From the NCBI RefSeq assembly GCF_001642835.1, contig NZ_LXEI01000004.1:1-64000 (forward strand): a stretch of 64,000 nt of DNA, given 5' to 3'. A model generated the notes under the pieces. That model did no database searches, was not told the origin of the DNA, and saw nothing but the letters and a program-made list of their open reading frames with translations. The position numbers were made by a program, and so were the translations under genes. The stretch comes from Pseudotamlana agarivorans (GTDB lineage Bacteria; Bacteroidota; Bacteroidia; Flavobacteriales; Flavobacteriaceae). Positions 17,619 through 26,793 of this stretch are shown piece by piece (positions within the stretch are counted from its first letter, which is position 1; every line of letters starts with the position of its first letter).

Positions 17619-18329
17619 TTGGAAGAGCTTATTAATATTCTTTTTTCTGAAGTCAATCTAATACTTAGCGTTTTACTTATTATCCTCATTTTATATTGGA
17701 TAATGACCATGGTAAGTGGTTTGGATTTTGATCCCGATTTCGATATTGATGTAGATGTTGATGCGGAAATTGATGCAGACTCGGGGATTGAAGGAGGTAA
17801 CTTAGATTTTGAAGATATTTCGAATACCGAAGTCAATCAAGAGGATGTTGTTGGTAAAAGACGAAAGCCTTTAAAATGGTGGCAAATAGTATTGATATTT
17901 TTCAATTTTGTAGGGCTGCCATTTATGTTCACTTTTACTTTTTGGATTTTTATTTGGTGGTTTATAACGGTTATCACAACAGCTTTAACGCATACTTATG
18001 ATAATTATTTAGGATTTGCAATTATGTTGATTGCCATATTACCAGCTTTAATTGTTACTAAAATTCTAACGAATCCTTTTAAAAGTTTCTTTAAACATCT
18101 AAACAAGGACGGAGATGCCCCCATAGACTATTTAGGCAGAAAAGCTACATTACTATCGTCAATTTCCCAGGACAAAATGGGTAATGCAGAGGTTAGTGTA
18201 AATGGCGATACCATGTCTATTTACGTGAAATCACTAGACGGCGAACCGCTTGTTTATGGTGCTACAATACTTATTATTAAAAGATCGGCCGATCGCAATT
18301 ATTACCTAGTACAATCTTATAACGACTAA
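17619..18329 (+). CDS. OB-fold membrane protein (YqiJ/NfeD-like)
   Basis: A 236-residue inner-membrane protein. One helix near residues 8-30 is followed by a very Asp-rich stretch (about 35-55), then two or three helices (about 88-150) and a C-terminal OB-fold-like soluble domain (about 165-236). This matches YqiJ/NfeD-type partners that are encoded next to flotillins. The start is a TTG two bases after the pspA stop; the next ATG would remove the first helix, so I keep TTG. The Asp-rich segment could bind cations. Confidence 0.75.
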   Translation: MEELINILFSEVNLILSVLLIILILYWIMTMVSGLDFDPDFDIDVDVDAEIDADSGIEGGNLDFEDISNTEVNQEDVVGKRRKPLKWWQIVLIFFNFVGLPFMFTFTFWIFIWWFITVITTALTHTYDNYLGFAIMLIAILPALIVTKILTNPFKSFFKHLNKDGDAPIDYLGRKATLLSSISQDKMGNAEVSVNGDTMSIYVKSLDGEPLVYGATILIIKRSADRNYYLVQSYND

Positions 18330-18343
18330 TTAATCAAATTAAA

Positions 18344-20422
18344 ATGGAATCAATTTTACCAATTATTGGAATTGGAATAGGCGTTTTACTATTCCTAATC
18401 ATCGTTTATTTCGCGATAATCGCGATGTTTTACAAAAAAATACCGCAAGGACAAGCGCTTATTAGAACAGGGTTTGGTGGAACAAAAGTAGCGACCGACA
18501 AAGGTTTGTATACCGTTCCTGTTTTTCATAAAACAGAAATTATGGATATTTCGGTTAAGAAAATCCAAATTGAAAGACTGGCTCATGAAGGTCTTATTTG
18601 TAAAGACAACATGCGTGCAGATATCAAAGTGGCCTTTTTTGTTCGTGTTAATAATGATATTGAATACATCAAAAAAGTAGCGCAAACTATAGGGGTGGAT
18701 CGTGCTTCAAAAATAGCAACTTTAGAAGATCTTTTTGAGGCTAAGTTTTCTGAAGCCTTAAAAACGGTAGGTAAGAAATTCGATTTTATCGAACTCTATG
18801 AAGCTCGAAGAGAGTTTCGTGATGAAATTGTAAACATTATTGGTACCGACCTTAACGGGTATACTTTAGAAGACTGTGCCATCGACTTTTTAGAGCAAAC
18901 TTCTGTAAAAGAATTAAAGGCTGATAATATTTTAGATGCTGAAGGTATTAAGAAAATCACCGAGCTTACTGCAGTTCAAAACATGAAAGCGAACCTGATT
19001 AAACGCGATGAAGAAAAAACAATCAGAAAGCAGGATGTGGAAGCTAGAGAAGCCATTTTAGAGCTAGATAAACAATTAGCCGAAAAAGAAGAGAAGCAAA
19101 AACGAGAGATTGCAAATATTAAAGCTAGAGAAGATGCTGAAACTTTAAAAGTTAATGAAGAAGAGCGTTTAAAATCTGAAAGTGCTCGAATTGCTACTGA
19201 AGAAAAGGTTAAAGTTGCTGAAGAAAATATGCAACGTCAAGTCATTGTAGCGCTTAAAAATAAAGAGCGTACTGAAGCTGTAGAAACCGAAAGAGTTGAA
19301 AAAGACAGGTTATTAGAGGCTACAGAACGTGAGCGCGTTGTCACTCTTGCTCAAATTGAAAAAGAGAAAGTGGTTGAAGTTGAGAAAAAGAATATTCAAG
19401 ATGTTATTAGAGATCGTGTGATGCTTGAAAAAGGTGTTGTTGAAGAGCAAGAAAACATGAAAGATATTCAAGCGTTTAAAACAGCAGATAGAGATAAGCA
19501 AGTTAAAATTACAACTGCTGAAGGACTTGCTCAAGAAGATTTAATTAGAACAACCATAGCAGCCGAAGCTCAAAAAGAAGCGGCTAAACAAAAGGCTGAG
19601 GAGATTAATATTGAAGCCTTAGCGCATAAAGAAGCGAGCCAGAAACAAGCTGAAGCGCGTAAAATATTAGCCGAAGCTCAAGCTAAAGAGGAAGCTACTG
19701 TTGGAATGTCTGAAGCTCAGGTGATGCATGCTAAAGCCGATGCTAATGAGCGTCAAGGCTTAGTTGAAGCAACCATTATTGAGAAAAAAGCGAAAGCTGA
19801 AGCTGCTGGTATTGAAGCCAAAGCTGAAGCTAAACGTAAAGAAGGTATTGCGGAAGCCGATGTAATTAAAGAAAAAGCTATTGCCGATGCTTCTGGAATT
19901 GAAGAAAAAGCAGCAGCAATGAAAAAGCTTGATGGTGTAGGTAAAGATCACGAAGAGTTTAAACTACGTCTTAATAAAGACCTTCAAATTGATTTAGCTA
20001 ATATTAATATTCAAAAGGAGATTGCCGATGCACAAGCTCAAGTGATAGGGGATGCCTTAAAAGCTGCTAAAATTGATATTGTTGGTGGTGAAACCATGTT
20101 CTTCGATCAAATTGTTGGACAGATTACTAGAGGAAAAGGATTTGATCGCTTAGTTCAAAACTCTAATAACATTCAAGAGGTTAAAACGGCTATTCTAGGG
20201 AGTGATGATGTAAAAGGAAATCTCTTAGAAAAAGTGAAGGATTTTGCTGTGAAATATAATGTTTCCACCGAAGATCTTAAGAATATTAGCGTAGCTAGTT
20301 TAATTGCAGATTTGAAAATGAAATCTAACGACAAGGAGGAGCACACCATGCTTGGAAATCTGTTAAACCTGGCTAAAGGTTTGGGCATTTCTGATAGTAC
20401 CATTCCAAAGTTGAGAAAATAA
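18344..20422 (+). CDS. Flotillin (SPFH/band 7) protein, YqiK-like
   Basis: A 692-residue membrane scaffold. An N-terminal helix (about 5-28) anchors it; the SPFH domain spans about 30-210 (KKIPQGQALIRTGFGG opening). A very long Glu/Ala/Lys-rich coiled coil (about 215-560) follows, then a flotillin C-terminal domain. Flotillins organise membrane microdomains, and E. coli YqiK is paired with the OB-fold YqiJ exactly as here (14-base spacer). It presumably acts with PspA at the inner membrane. Confidence 0.85.
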   Translation: MESILPIIGIGIGVLLFLIIVYFAIIAMFYKKIPQGQALIRTGFGGTKVATDKGLYTVPVFHKTEIMDISVKKIQIERLAHEGLICKDNMRADIKVAFFVRVNNDIEYIKKVAQTIGVDRASKIATLEDLFEAKFSEALKTVGKKFDFIELYEARREFRDEIVNIIGTDLNGYTLEDCAIDFLEQTSVKELKADNILDAEGIKKITELTAVQNMKANLIKRDEEKTIRKQDVEAREAILELDKQLAEKEEKQKREIANIKAREDAETLKVNEEERLKSESARIATEEKVKVAEENMQRQVIVALKNKERTEAVETERVEKDRLLEATERERVVTLAQIEKEKVVEVEKKNIQDVIRDRVMLEKGVVEEQENMKDIQAFKTADRDKQVKITTAEGLAQEDLIRTTIAAEAQKEAAKQKAEEINIEALAHKEASQKQAEARKILAEAQAKEEATVGMSEAQVMHAKADANERQGLVEATIIEKKAKAEAAGIEAKAEAKRKEGIAEADVIKEKAIADASGIEEKAAAMKKLDGVGKDHEEFKLRLNKDLQIDLANINIQKEIADAQAQVIGDALKAAKIDIVGGETMFFDQIVGQITRGKGFDRLVQNSNNIQEVKTAILGSDDVKGNLLEKVKDFAVKYNVSTEDLKNISVASLIADLKMKSNDKEEHTMLGNLLNLAKGLGISDSTIPKLRK

Positions 20423-20460
20423 AAGTAGAGGCTTTCTAAAAAGGCGATAATATTTGATTT

Positions 20461-20531
20461 GTCAGGTTGAGCTTATCGAAACCGATATTGATTGTTAATC
20501 AGTAAAACTATTTCGATAGGCTCAATAAGAC
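20461..20531. repeat. Imperfect inverted repeat between flotillin and ATPase genes
   Basis: GTCAGGTTGAGCTTATCGAAA (20461-20481) pairs with 20511-20531 over about 18 of 21 positions. It may attenuate transcription into the ATPase gene or be a mobile REP-like sequence; a related fragment lies near 13480. There is no T run, so it is not a classic terminator. Confidence 0.5.
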
Positions 20532-20615
20532 AACTATATGCTTTTCAGCTTGCCTCAATTTTTAAAACTTAAAACGCTCAAACTAATTATAATTTAAAGT
20601 TCAGGACAGGATATA

Positions 20616-23600
20616 ATGACAAAGGACCCTATAAAGGAAGCGCATGCTCAAAAACTTGATGTTGGAACTTACGAGGTTATTCAAAATCGACTTCAAAAGC
20701 AAAAAGCAGAATTACAGCAACGTCTTAAAAAACTTAATGAAGGTAGAAAGGTTGTTTTTGGATCCCTAGAAACAAAACTGATCACCAACGATCGTATTAA
20801 TACAGAAAATAACTGTATTGCTAGAGATATTGTGTCTCTTGGAAACACTTGTTTGTTTGGTTATAATGTGCACTTTGGCTTACGAACAGATATTGCTTTA
20901 AATGATGTGTTGAGCATTTATCAATTTAAAGAAAATAGTTTCGAAGCTGTTTCTTTAGAGCTTCTTGAAGATGAGGTTTTTAAATTAGATTTCGAAAATC
21001 TCTTTAAATACTACCGCAATACTATTTTTTCAAAGTTCGCTATCATAGGGAATTACCTCTATATGGTTTTTCAGTTAAGTGATAGCGTTACAGATATTAA
21101 AACCTTTAAATGGTTAATAAAAGATGGCAGTCTTCAGTATATCGATAATCGAAGTGAACATGAGTACAAATTGCCATCTCAACATGAATTTAATTGGCAG
21201 GACGTATCGCGAGATATGCATAGACACGGTGTACATGCCCATGTTTCAATCTTAGATCGAGTATTTGTAGAAACTATTGGAGGCGATTTAACTATTAAAG
21301 TTGAAGATAATACCGAAGATGGTAAAGGGATTTATTCTGAAGAAGTAAAATATAGAGACCAAACCCTAGATGATGCGCAGTATCGCTATGCAAACTTAGG
21401 CAACCTCATTGTTTTAGATGTAAAGCCATTTCAAGAAAGTTCGAGGTATTTTGTTTATAACCATAAACTGAAAGAAGTTCAGAAAATTGAAAGTATCAAG
21501 GATGCTTGTGTTTTACTTCCTGATGACCACGGCATCATTTTTCCTACGGGGTATTACCTTCAAACGGGTGAGTACCATATTTTCGATAACAGTATTTCCC
21601 ATGTAAAATTTCAAGAAAAGGTAGCATCCCCAAATGGCGAAGATTATCTCTATGTGTTTTATTCTGCCGAAAACGGACTCTATAATTTAATGAGTTACAA
21701 CGTGATTTCGCAAGAGATTCAAACACCTATAATTTGTAATGGATTTACCATTTTAGAAGATGGCGAGTTATGTTATTTCAGAAATGAAAATGAACAAACT
21801 AAACATCATGTTATTCAAATTTGGCAAACGCCTTACATGAAAAGCGATTTTATGCCGTCTGCGCATGAAGATAACTTGCTTTATAAAATTGGGAATAAAG
21901 ATATTGTAAAGGCGATGGCCGAAGTAAATGGTCTTGTAAATCTTCTAAATAAAGCAGACGATTACGAGGGCTTGTATATTGATTTGGCTAAACAATCAAA
22001 GGATATTCTCGATGCTTACTATTGGTTAAAAGAAGCAGAAACCCAGCAGTTAAACGAGCCCTTAAAAGAAATTAATCAAGCTGCAAATGCTGCTATTGAT
22101 GAGTTTCAAAAAGTCTTGCAGTTAAAGAAAAATGCCGAACAACAAACTACAGTGCTTGGTGAAAAGGCCGTACTTTTATTTAATAAAATTAAAAGTACGG
22201 GGTTTAGAAGTATAAATGACTTTGTTAGTTTCCTTACGCAGTTAAGGGGGTTAAGAGGGGAGTCTATAAGTTTAAAGGAGGTGCGTTATGTTGATGAAAA
22301 TTATATAGATGCACTAGAAACGCAAATAGCCGAGCAAACCTCACGAATTTCAGAGCGTTGTGCTACCTTCCTTTTAGATGATAAAGCCTTAAAACCTTAT
22401 GAAGATGAGGTTAAACTGAATGAAAAAGCTTTAGGGACCATTAAAAAGGTTGTAGATGCTAAAAATTTAGAGGAAAAGGTAAATGTAATTTCCAAAGACC
22501 TCGAACTGCTTATCGACATTGTGTCGAATTTAGAAATTGAAGATACCTCACATTCTACCGGCATTATTAATAACATCTCCTTAATATTTTCAACCATTAA
22601 TCAGTTAAAAGCTGAAATTAAAAATAAGAGGAAATCTCTCGGGAGTGAAGAAGCTCAAGCCAGTTTTGCTGCACAGCTAAAGCTTATTGATCAGAGTATT
22701 ATCAATTACCTTGATATTGCCGATGTACCTGAGAAATGTGATGATTTTCAAACAAGAATTACCATTCAGTTGGAGGAGTTGGAAGGCAAGTACGCCGATT
22801 TCGACACTTTTATTAACCTGATTATAGAGAAAAGAGAAGAGGTTTATAATGCCTTTCAGGCTCGTAAAAATAGTCTGGTTGAAAAGCGTAATAAACGGAC
22901 TTTTGTTTTGCAAACATCAGCAGAGCGTATTTTAAAAGGGATTCGTAAAAAGGCCGAATCATTTTCGGAAGTTGCAGATGTTAATGGCTATTTCGCTTCC
23001 GATATTTTGGTGAATAAAACCAGAGATATCGCCCGGCAGCTTCAAGACATGGATGATAGCGGTAAAGCAGAGGAAATTTTGTCTTTATTAAAATCTGCTC
23101 GTGAAGATGCTCTGCGAAAACTTAAAGATAAAAAGGAACTGTATGAAGATGGCGATAATGTTATACGTTTAGGGAAGCACAAGTTTGGTGTTAATAATCA
23201 AGAATTAGATTTAACCATACTTTTTGCCGATGGCGGATTGAAGTATCACTTAACAGGAACCGATTTTTATCAAAAAATAGAAAATGAAACCCTTTTAAAG
23301 TCCGAAGAATTCTGGGATCAGGATTATATTTCTGAAAATAAATACATCTATCGAGGGGCTTATTTGGCGTATAAAGTTTTTCAAAACAATAAAACTTTAG
23401 TTCTAGAAAGTACCGAAGAAAACCTTTTAAACATTGTACAAGAAGTAAGTAGTAAAGATTACTCGGAAGGTTATGTGAAAGGTGTTCATGATTTAGATGC
23501 GGTAAAGATTTTGTCTACGCTAGTTCAAAAACATAAAGCATTGGATCTTTTAAGATTTCATCCCGAAATTAGATCTTGTGCACAATATTTTTGGTATTTC

Positions 23601-25493
23601 ACAGATAAGGAAAACCAGAAATACCTTGATGAAACTATAAAAGCTTCAGGAGAAGTGATTCAGTTTTTTCCAGCAACCCAAGAGTACGAATTCATATTAA
23701 AAAAGCTTCAAAAGAGTATCTTTAAAATGGGAGAGACTTTGGGTATTTACGATGCGTCACTTTCCGCGGAAGCGGCAAAATACCTTTTTGAGGAACTTCA
23801 AAACGACCATAGTTTTCAAAAGAGTGGTATTGCCATTCAAATTAAAGAAGCCTTTCTTAATAAATTAAAAGAAGAAAAAGCCGACCTTAAATTTAGAACA
23901 AGCATTGATAAATTAGAGTCTAACGAAGCAAAAGTGGCTTTAATTAGACAGTGGGTTAAAGCCTTTTTAAGCAGTCAGCAAGATGAAGCGATTGGTTTGA
24001 AGCTAAAATATGTTAACGAAGTAGTTTGTCTCATTCTGTTTGAAGATGAAGCTGTCTTGAATACAAAATTTGTGTCTCCTTCGGAAACTATTGAGGGTTT
24101 AGCTGGCGAACATGAGACTATTCAAAATGGGGTATTTCAGTTTAATTATCACGATTTTATAGCTGCGCACTCCAATTATTTTGAAGAAAAAGTTCCAGCT
24201 TACAATGCTTTTAGAAAGGCCAAGCATGAAGTGACCGTGCAGTTGAAAGATGATTTAAAATTGGAAGAATTTAAACCGGGTATTCTGAGTTCCTTTGTAA
24301 GGAATAAGTTGATAGATCAGGTTTATTTTCCGCTTTTTGGTGATAATTTGGCGAAACAGCTAGGAGCTTTAGGTGACCAGAAAAGGACCGATAGAATGGG
24401 TTTATTACTGCTTATTTCGCCGCCCGGGTATGGTAAAACAACCCTTATGGAGTATATAGCAAATAGACTTGGTCTTGTTTTTATGAAGATTAACGGTCCT
24501 GCTATAGGGCACGAGGTGACATCGGTTGATCCATCGGCGGCAACGAATTCTGCAACTCGCGAAGAGCTAAAAAAATTAAACTTAGCCTTTGAAATGGGGA
24601 ATAATGTGATGTTGTATCTTGACGATATTCAGCATTGTAATCCTGAGTTTTTACAGAAATTTATATCCTTATCTGATGGAACTCGAAAAATAGAAGGGGT
24701 TTACAACGGAAAATCCAGAACCTATGATCTTCGAGGAAAAAAATTCTGTGTTATCATGGCTGGAAACCCTTATACTGAAAGTGGTGAAAAATTTAGAATC
24801 CCTGATATGTTAGCAAATAGAGCCGATATTTATAACCTCGGGGATATTATAGGTGATACGGCGCATTTATTTAAGTTGAGTCTTATTGAAAACTCATTGA
24901 CTTCTAACCCTATAATGCATCAATTAAGTAGCAAGAATTTTGATGATGTGTATCAATTACTCGATCGTATAGAGAACGGTAATCAAGAAGCGCAACTAAC
25001 AGGTAATTATACTAATCAGGAGGTTCAGGAATATGTTTCTGTTTTAGAAAAAATCATTCAAATTAGAGACACGGTTCTACAAGTTAATGCGAATTACATT
25101 AAAAGTGCTGCCATGGAGGATGAATATAGAACAGAGCCTTCATTTAAACTTCAAGGTTCGTATCGTGATATGAATAAAATGGTTTCTAAAGTGGTGCCTG
25201 TTATGAATAATGAGGAATTAAAAACCTTAGTGCTTACACATTATGAAAGCGAATCTCAAACGCTTACTTCTTCCGCGGAAGCGAATTTATTAAAGTTTAA
25301 AGAGCTCGTAGCACAATTAACAGATGTAGAACAAAAACGTTGGGCTGCTATAAAAGAAACGTTTCAAAAAAATAATAAGCTTAAAGGTTTTGGGGATAAA
25401 AACGAAATGGCGCAGCTGCTTTCACAAATGATGCAATTTTCAGAAAACCTAGAAGGGATAAAGGAGGTGCTTCAAAGCGGATTGCAAAAATAG
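20616..25493 (+). CDS. Giant AAA+ ATPase, DUF3686 (DNA repair ATPase-like) family
   Basis: A 1625-residue protein. The N-terminal half has coiled-coil and beta-rich regions (about 1-430 propeller-like, 430-830 helical). The AAA+ module is in the last quarter: Walker A PPGYGKTT (about 1269-1276), Walker B MLYLDDI (about 1331-1337) and a later sensor-like NP (AGNP). Homologues are labelled DNA repair ATPase (DUF3686), but no nuclease or DNA-binding motif is visible. Its operon with PspA and flotillin suggests a membrane or protein-remodelling role, like Vps4 with ESCRT-III; that is inference. The gene ends six bases before the island's right repeat. Confidence 0.85.
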   Translation: MTKDPIKEAHAQKLDVGTYEVIQNRLQKQKAELQQRLKKLNEGRKVVFGSLETKLITNDRINTENNCIARDIVSLGNTCLFGYNVHFGLRTDIALNDVLSIYQFKENSFEAVSLELLEDEVFKLDFENLFKYYRNTIFSKFAIIGNYLYMVFQLSDSVTDIKTFKWLIKDGSLQYIDNRSEHEYKLPSQHEFNWQDVSRDMHRHGVHAHVSILDRVFVETIGGDLTIKVEDNTEDGKGIYSEEVKYRDQTLDDAQYRYANLGNLIVLDVKPFQESSRYFVYNHKLKEVQKIESIKDACVLLPDDHGIIFPTGYYLQTGEYHIFDNSISHVKFQEKVASPNGEDYLYVFYSAENGLYNLMSYNVISQEIQTPIICNGFTILEDGELCYFRNENEQTKHHVIQIWQTPYMKSDFMPSAHEDNLLYKIGNKDIVKAMAEVNGLVNLLNKADDYEGLYIDLAKQSKDILDAYYWLKEAETQQLNEPLKEINQAANAAIDEFQKVLQLKKNAEQQTTVLGEKAVLLFNKIKSTGFRSINDFVSFLTQLRGLRGESISLKEVRYVDENYIDALETQIAEQTSRISERCATFLLDDKALKPYEDEVKLNEKALGTIKKVVDAKNLEEKVNVISKDLELLIDIVSNLEIEDTSHSTGIINNISLIFSTINQLKAEIKNKRKSLGSEEAQASFAAQLKLIDQSIINYLDIADVPEKCDDFQTRITIQLEELEGKYADFDTFINLIIEKREEVYNAFQARKNSLVEKRNKRTFVLQTSAERILKGIRKKAESFSEVADVNGYFASDILVNKTRDIARQLQDMDDSGKAEEILSLLKSAREDALRKLKDKKELYEDGDNVIRLGKHKFGVNNQELDLTILFADGGLKYHLTGTDFYQKIENETLLKSEEFWDQDYISENKYIYRGAYLAYKVFQNNKTLVLESTEENLLNIVQEVSSKDYSEGYVKGVHDLDAVKILSTLVQKHKALDLLRFHPEIRSCAQYFWYFTDKENQKYLDETIKASGEVIQFFPATQEYEFILKKLQKSIFKMGETLGIYDASLSAEAAKYLFEELQNDHSFQKSGIAIQIKEAFLNKLKEEKADLKFRTSIDKLESNEAKVALIRQWVKAFLSSQQDEAIGLKLKYVNEVVCLILFEDEAVLNTKFVSPSETIEGLAGEHETIQNGVFQFNYHDFIAAHSNYFEEKVPAYNAFRKAKHEVTVQLKDDLKLEEFKPGILSSFVRNKLIDQVYFPLFGDNLAKQLGALGDQKRTDRMGLLLLISPPGYGKTTLMEYIANRLGLVFMKINGPAIGHEVTSVDPSAATNSATREELKKLNLAFEMGNNVMLYLDDIQHCNPEFLQKFISLSDGTRKIEGVYNGKSRTYDLRGKKFCVIMAGNPYTESGEKFRIPDMLANRADIYNLGDIIGDTAHLFKLSLIENSLTSNPIMHQLSSKNFDDVYQLLDRIENGNQEAQLTGNYTNQEVQEYVSVLEKIIQIRDTVLQVNANYIKSAAMEDEYRTEPSFKLQGSYRDMNKMVSKVVPVMNNEELKTLVLTHYESESQTLTSSAEANLLKFKELVAQLTDVEQKRWAAIKETFQKNNKLKGFGDKNEMAQLLSQMMQFSENLEGIKEVLQSGLQK

Positions 25494-25525
25494 GACGTAT
25501 CTCCCCGCCCGCACTAATAAAGGAA

Positions 25526-25554
25526 AAGCCAACTAAAAAATAGTCGGCTTTTTT
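25526..25554 (+). terminator. Terminator hairpin at right island boundary
   Basis: AAGCCAACTA (25526-25535) pairs with TAGTCGGCTT (25541-25550), one mismatch, then a T run. It resembles the tRNA-Leu terminator at 15285 and probably is the original one displaced by insertion. Confidence 0.65.
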
Positions 25555-25601
25555 GGTTATTTATTCTGCCACATTTTTACCCTAGGTTCAGGTAATTCTC
25601 A

Positions 25602-26381
25602 TTAAAAAGTTTTTACCACTTTAATTCTAAAAATAATATCATTCGTTCTATAAAGTCCGCCGATATTCTGTTCGGTGTAATGGTAGGCTAACATACCTTG
25701 TATTTTAAATGTTTTGTCAAATTGGTAACCCGCTCCAGGGGTAATACGAATCACATCACTAAACTGCGAAAGCTCTACTACATTAAAAAAGAATTCTATG
25801 CCCATTGGGAAATAAAATCCGCGTTCTTCTTGGAATAAAAAGCCTTGTAACCCAATGTTTGCCATAATTTGGTAGCGAAAACGTAAGCCAAAATGGTTGT
25901 TAGAATCTTGCTTTGTAATTAAAAACCGTTCTTCTAAACGAAAATAGTTAGTGAGATGTATGCGTTGGGTGATATAAAAGCCAAGGCTGTAGCCTTGAAA
26001 AGGTCTAATTTCTAATGAATTATATCCCGATTTATTGTTGAAATAAAATAAACCTAGTCCGCCAATATAAGACTCAGTTCGCTTTAAATTTTTAAATATG
26101 AATGGGCTAAATTGTTTTTCATAGCCAGCTCTTGCAATGTATCTATCCCAGCTATTTGAGTTTACCGTACGATAACCAATATCTGTTTTAAGTGAAACAC
26201 TGTCCTTTAACGTCCAGCTAGGATTTAAAGACAGCCACAATTGTTGTGTAAAAGAATTGTCTTCTTCAAGAGGTTCGTCTTGGGCATAGCCCATGTAGCC
26301 TAAACAAAAAATAAAGCTATACAAGCAACGAATAAATATCGATCTGATATAATTTTTATGAACAGGATTAAAACAGCGCAT
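25602..26381 (-). CDS. DUF2490 outer-membrane protein
   Basis: A 259-residue protein with a signal peptide (cleavage after MGYAQ) and repeated amphipathic strands ending in a C-terminal Phe, typical of a beta-barrel outer-membrane protein. The segment FTQQLWLSLNPSWTLKDSVSL is the start of the DUF2490 family domain. Function unknown. I choose the ATG at 26379-26381; an in-frame TTG three codons upstream is an alternative. It is the first host gene beyond the island boundary and is convergent with it. Confidence 0.75.
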   Translation of the reverse strand: MRCFNPVHKNYIRSIFIRCLYSFIFCLGYMGYAQDEPLEEDNSFTQQLWLSLNPSWTLKDSVSLKTDIGYRTVNSNSWDRYIARAGYEKQFSPFIFKNLKRTESYIGGLGLFYFNNKSGYNSLEIRPFQGYSLGFYITQRIHLTNYFRLEERFLITKQDSNNHFGLRFRYQIMANIGLQGFLFQEERGFYFPMGIEFFFNVVELSQFSDVIRITPGAGYQFDKTFKIQGMLAYHYTEQNIGGLYRTNDIIFRIKVVKTF

Positions 26382-26390
26382 GCATTTCAA

Positions 26391-26793
26391 TGACTAGGGT
26401 AAGGTTATCGTAAAAATAAAGGATTTTTTTTTAGTTTGAAATGTATTTGAAATGAAATAGATTCAATCTTTAGTTTCGAAAAAGAACTCCAAGTTTTGGA
26501 GGAGGTTTAGTTTCAAGAAAGTATGTGCTTAATTGTCGCGAAAACGCTTTCGTTAATTTTAATTAAATTCTATGGTTTTTTTTAACTCAACCCATTAAAG
26601 GTTATATATTTGCAAAAAAATCAATTGAAGTACCCTATTATAAGGAAATAAGAATCCATGTTTAATATTTGGTTCTTAAGGAATATTAAGGTGTTAGGTT
26701 GAATTTTATGGGATTGGAATTAGTGTTAGTATGCGTTTATTTCTAATGAAAATCTTTAAGTTAAGATTATAATACACAAACTATAATTAAAAA
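26391..26793. other. 403-base gene-free spacer upstream of transketolase
   Basis: Between the divergent DUF2490 and transketolase genes. It holds the probable tkt promoter at 26605 and a small CTCCAAGTTTTGGAG hairpin near 26487. No open frame or recognised riboswitch is visible. Confidence 0.4.
26605..26612 (+). promoter_or_regulatory. Probable promoter -7 box of transketolase
   Basis: TATATTTG matches TAnnTTTG. It implies a 5' leader of about 175 bases before the ATG at 26794. The -33 region is T-rich without a clear TTG. Confidence 0.4.

Larger units (their letters stand above)
15259..25529. mobile_element. Putative genomic island at tRNA-Leu bounded by 30-bp direct repeats
   Basis: An exact 30-bp sequence occurs at 15259-15288 (last 14 bases of tRNA-Leu plus 16 bases of flank) and again at 25500-25529, starting TCTCCCCGCCCGCACTAATA. 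Each copy runs into a related terminator hairpin. Six genes lie between: an XRE repressor and a five-gene membrane-stress-type operon. The last gene stops six bases before the right copy. The arrangement is what site-specific integration into a tRNA 3' end leaves. No integrase or excisionase gene is present inside, so the element is either non-autonomous or has lost it. Confidence 0.65.
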
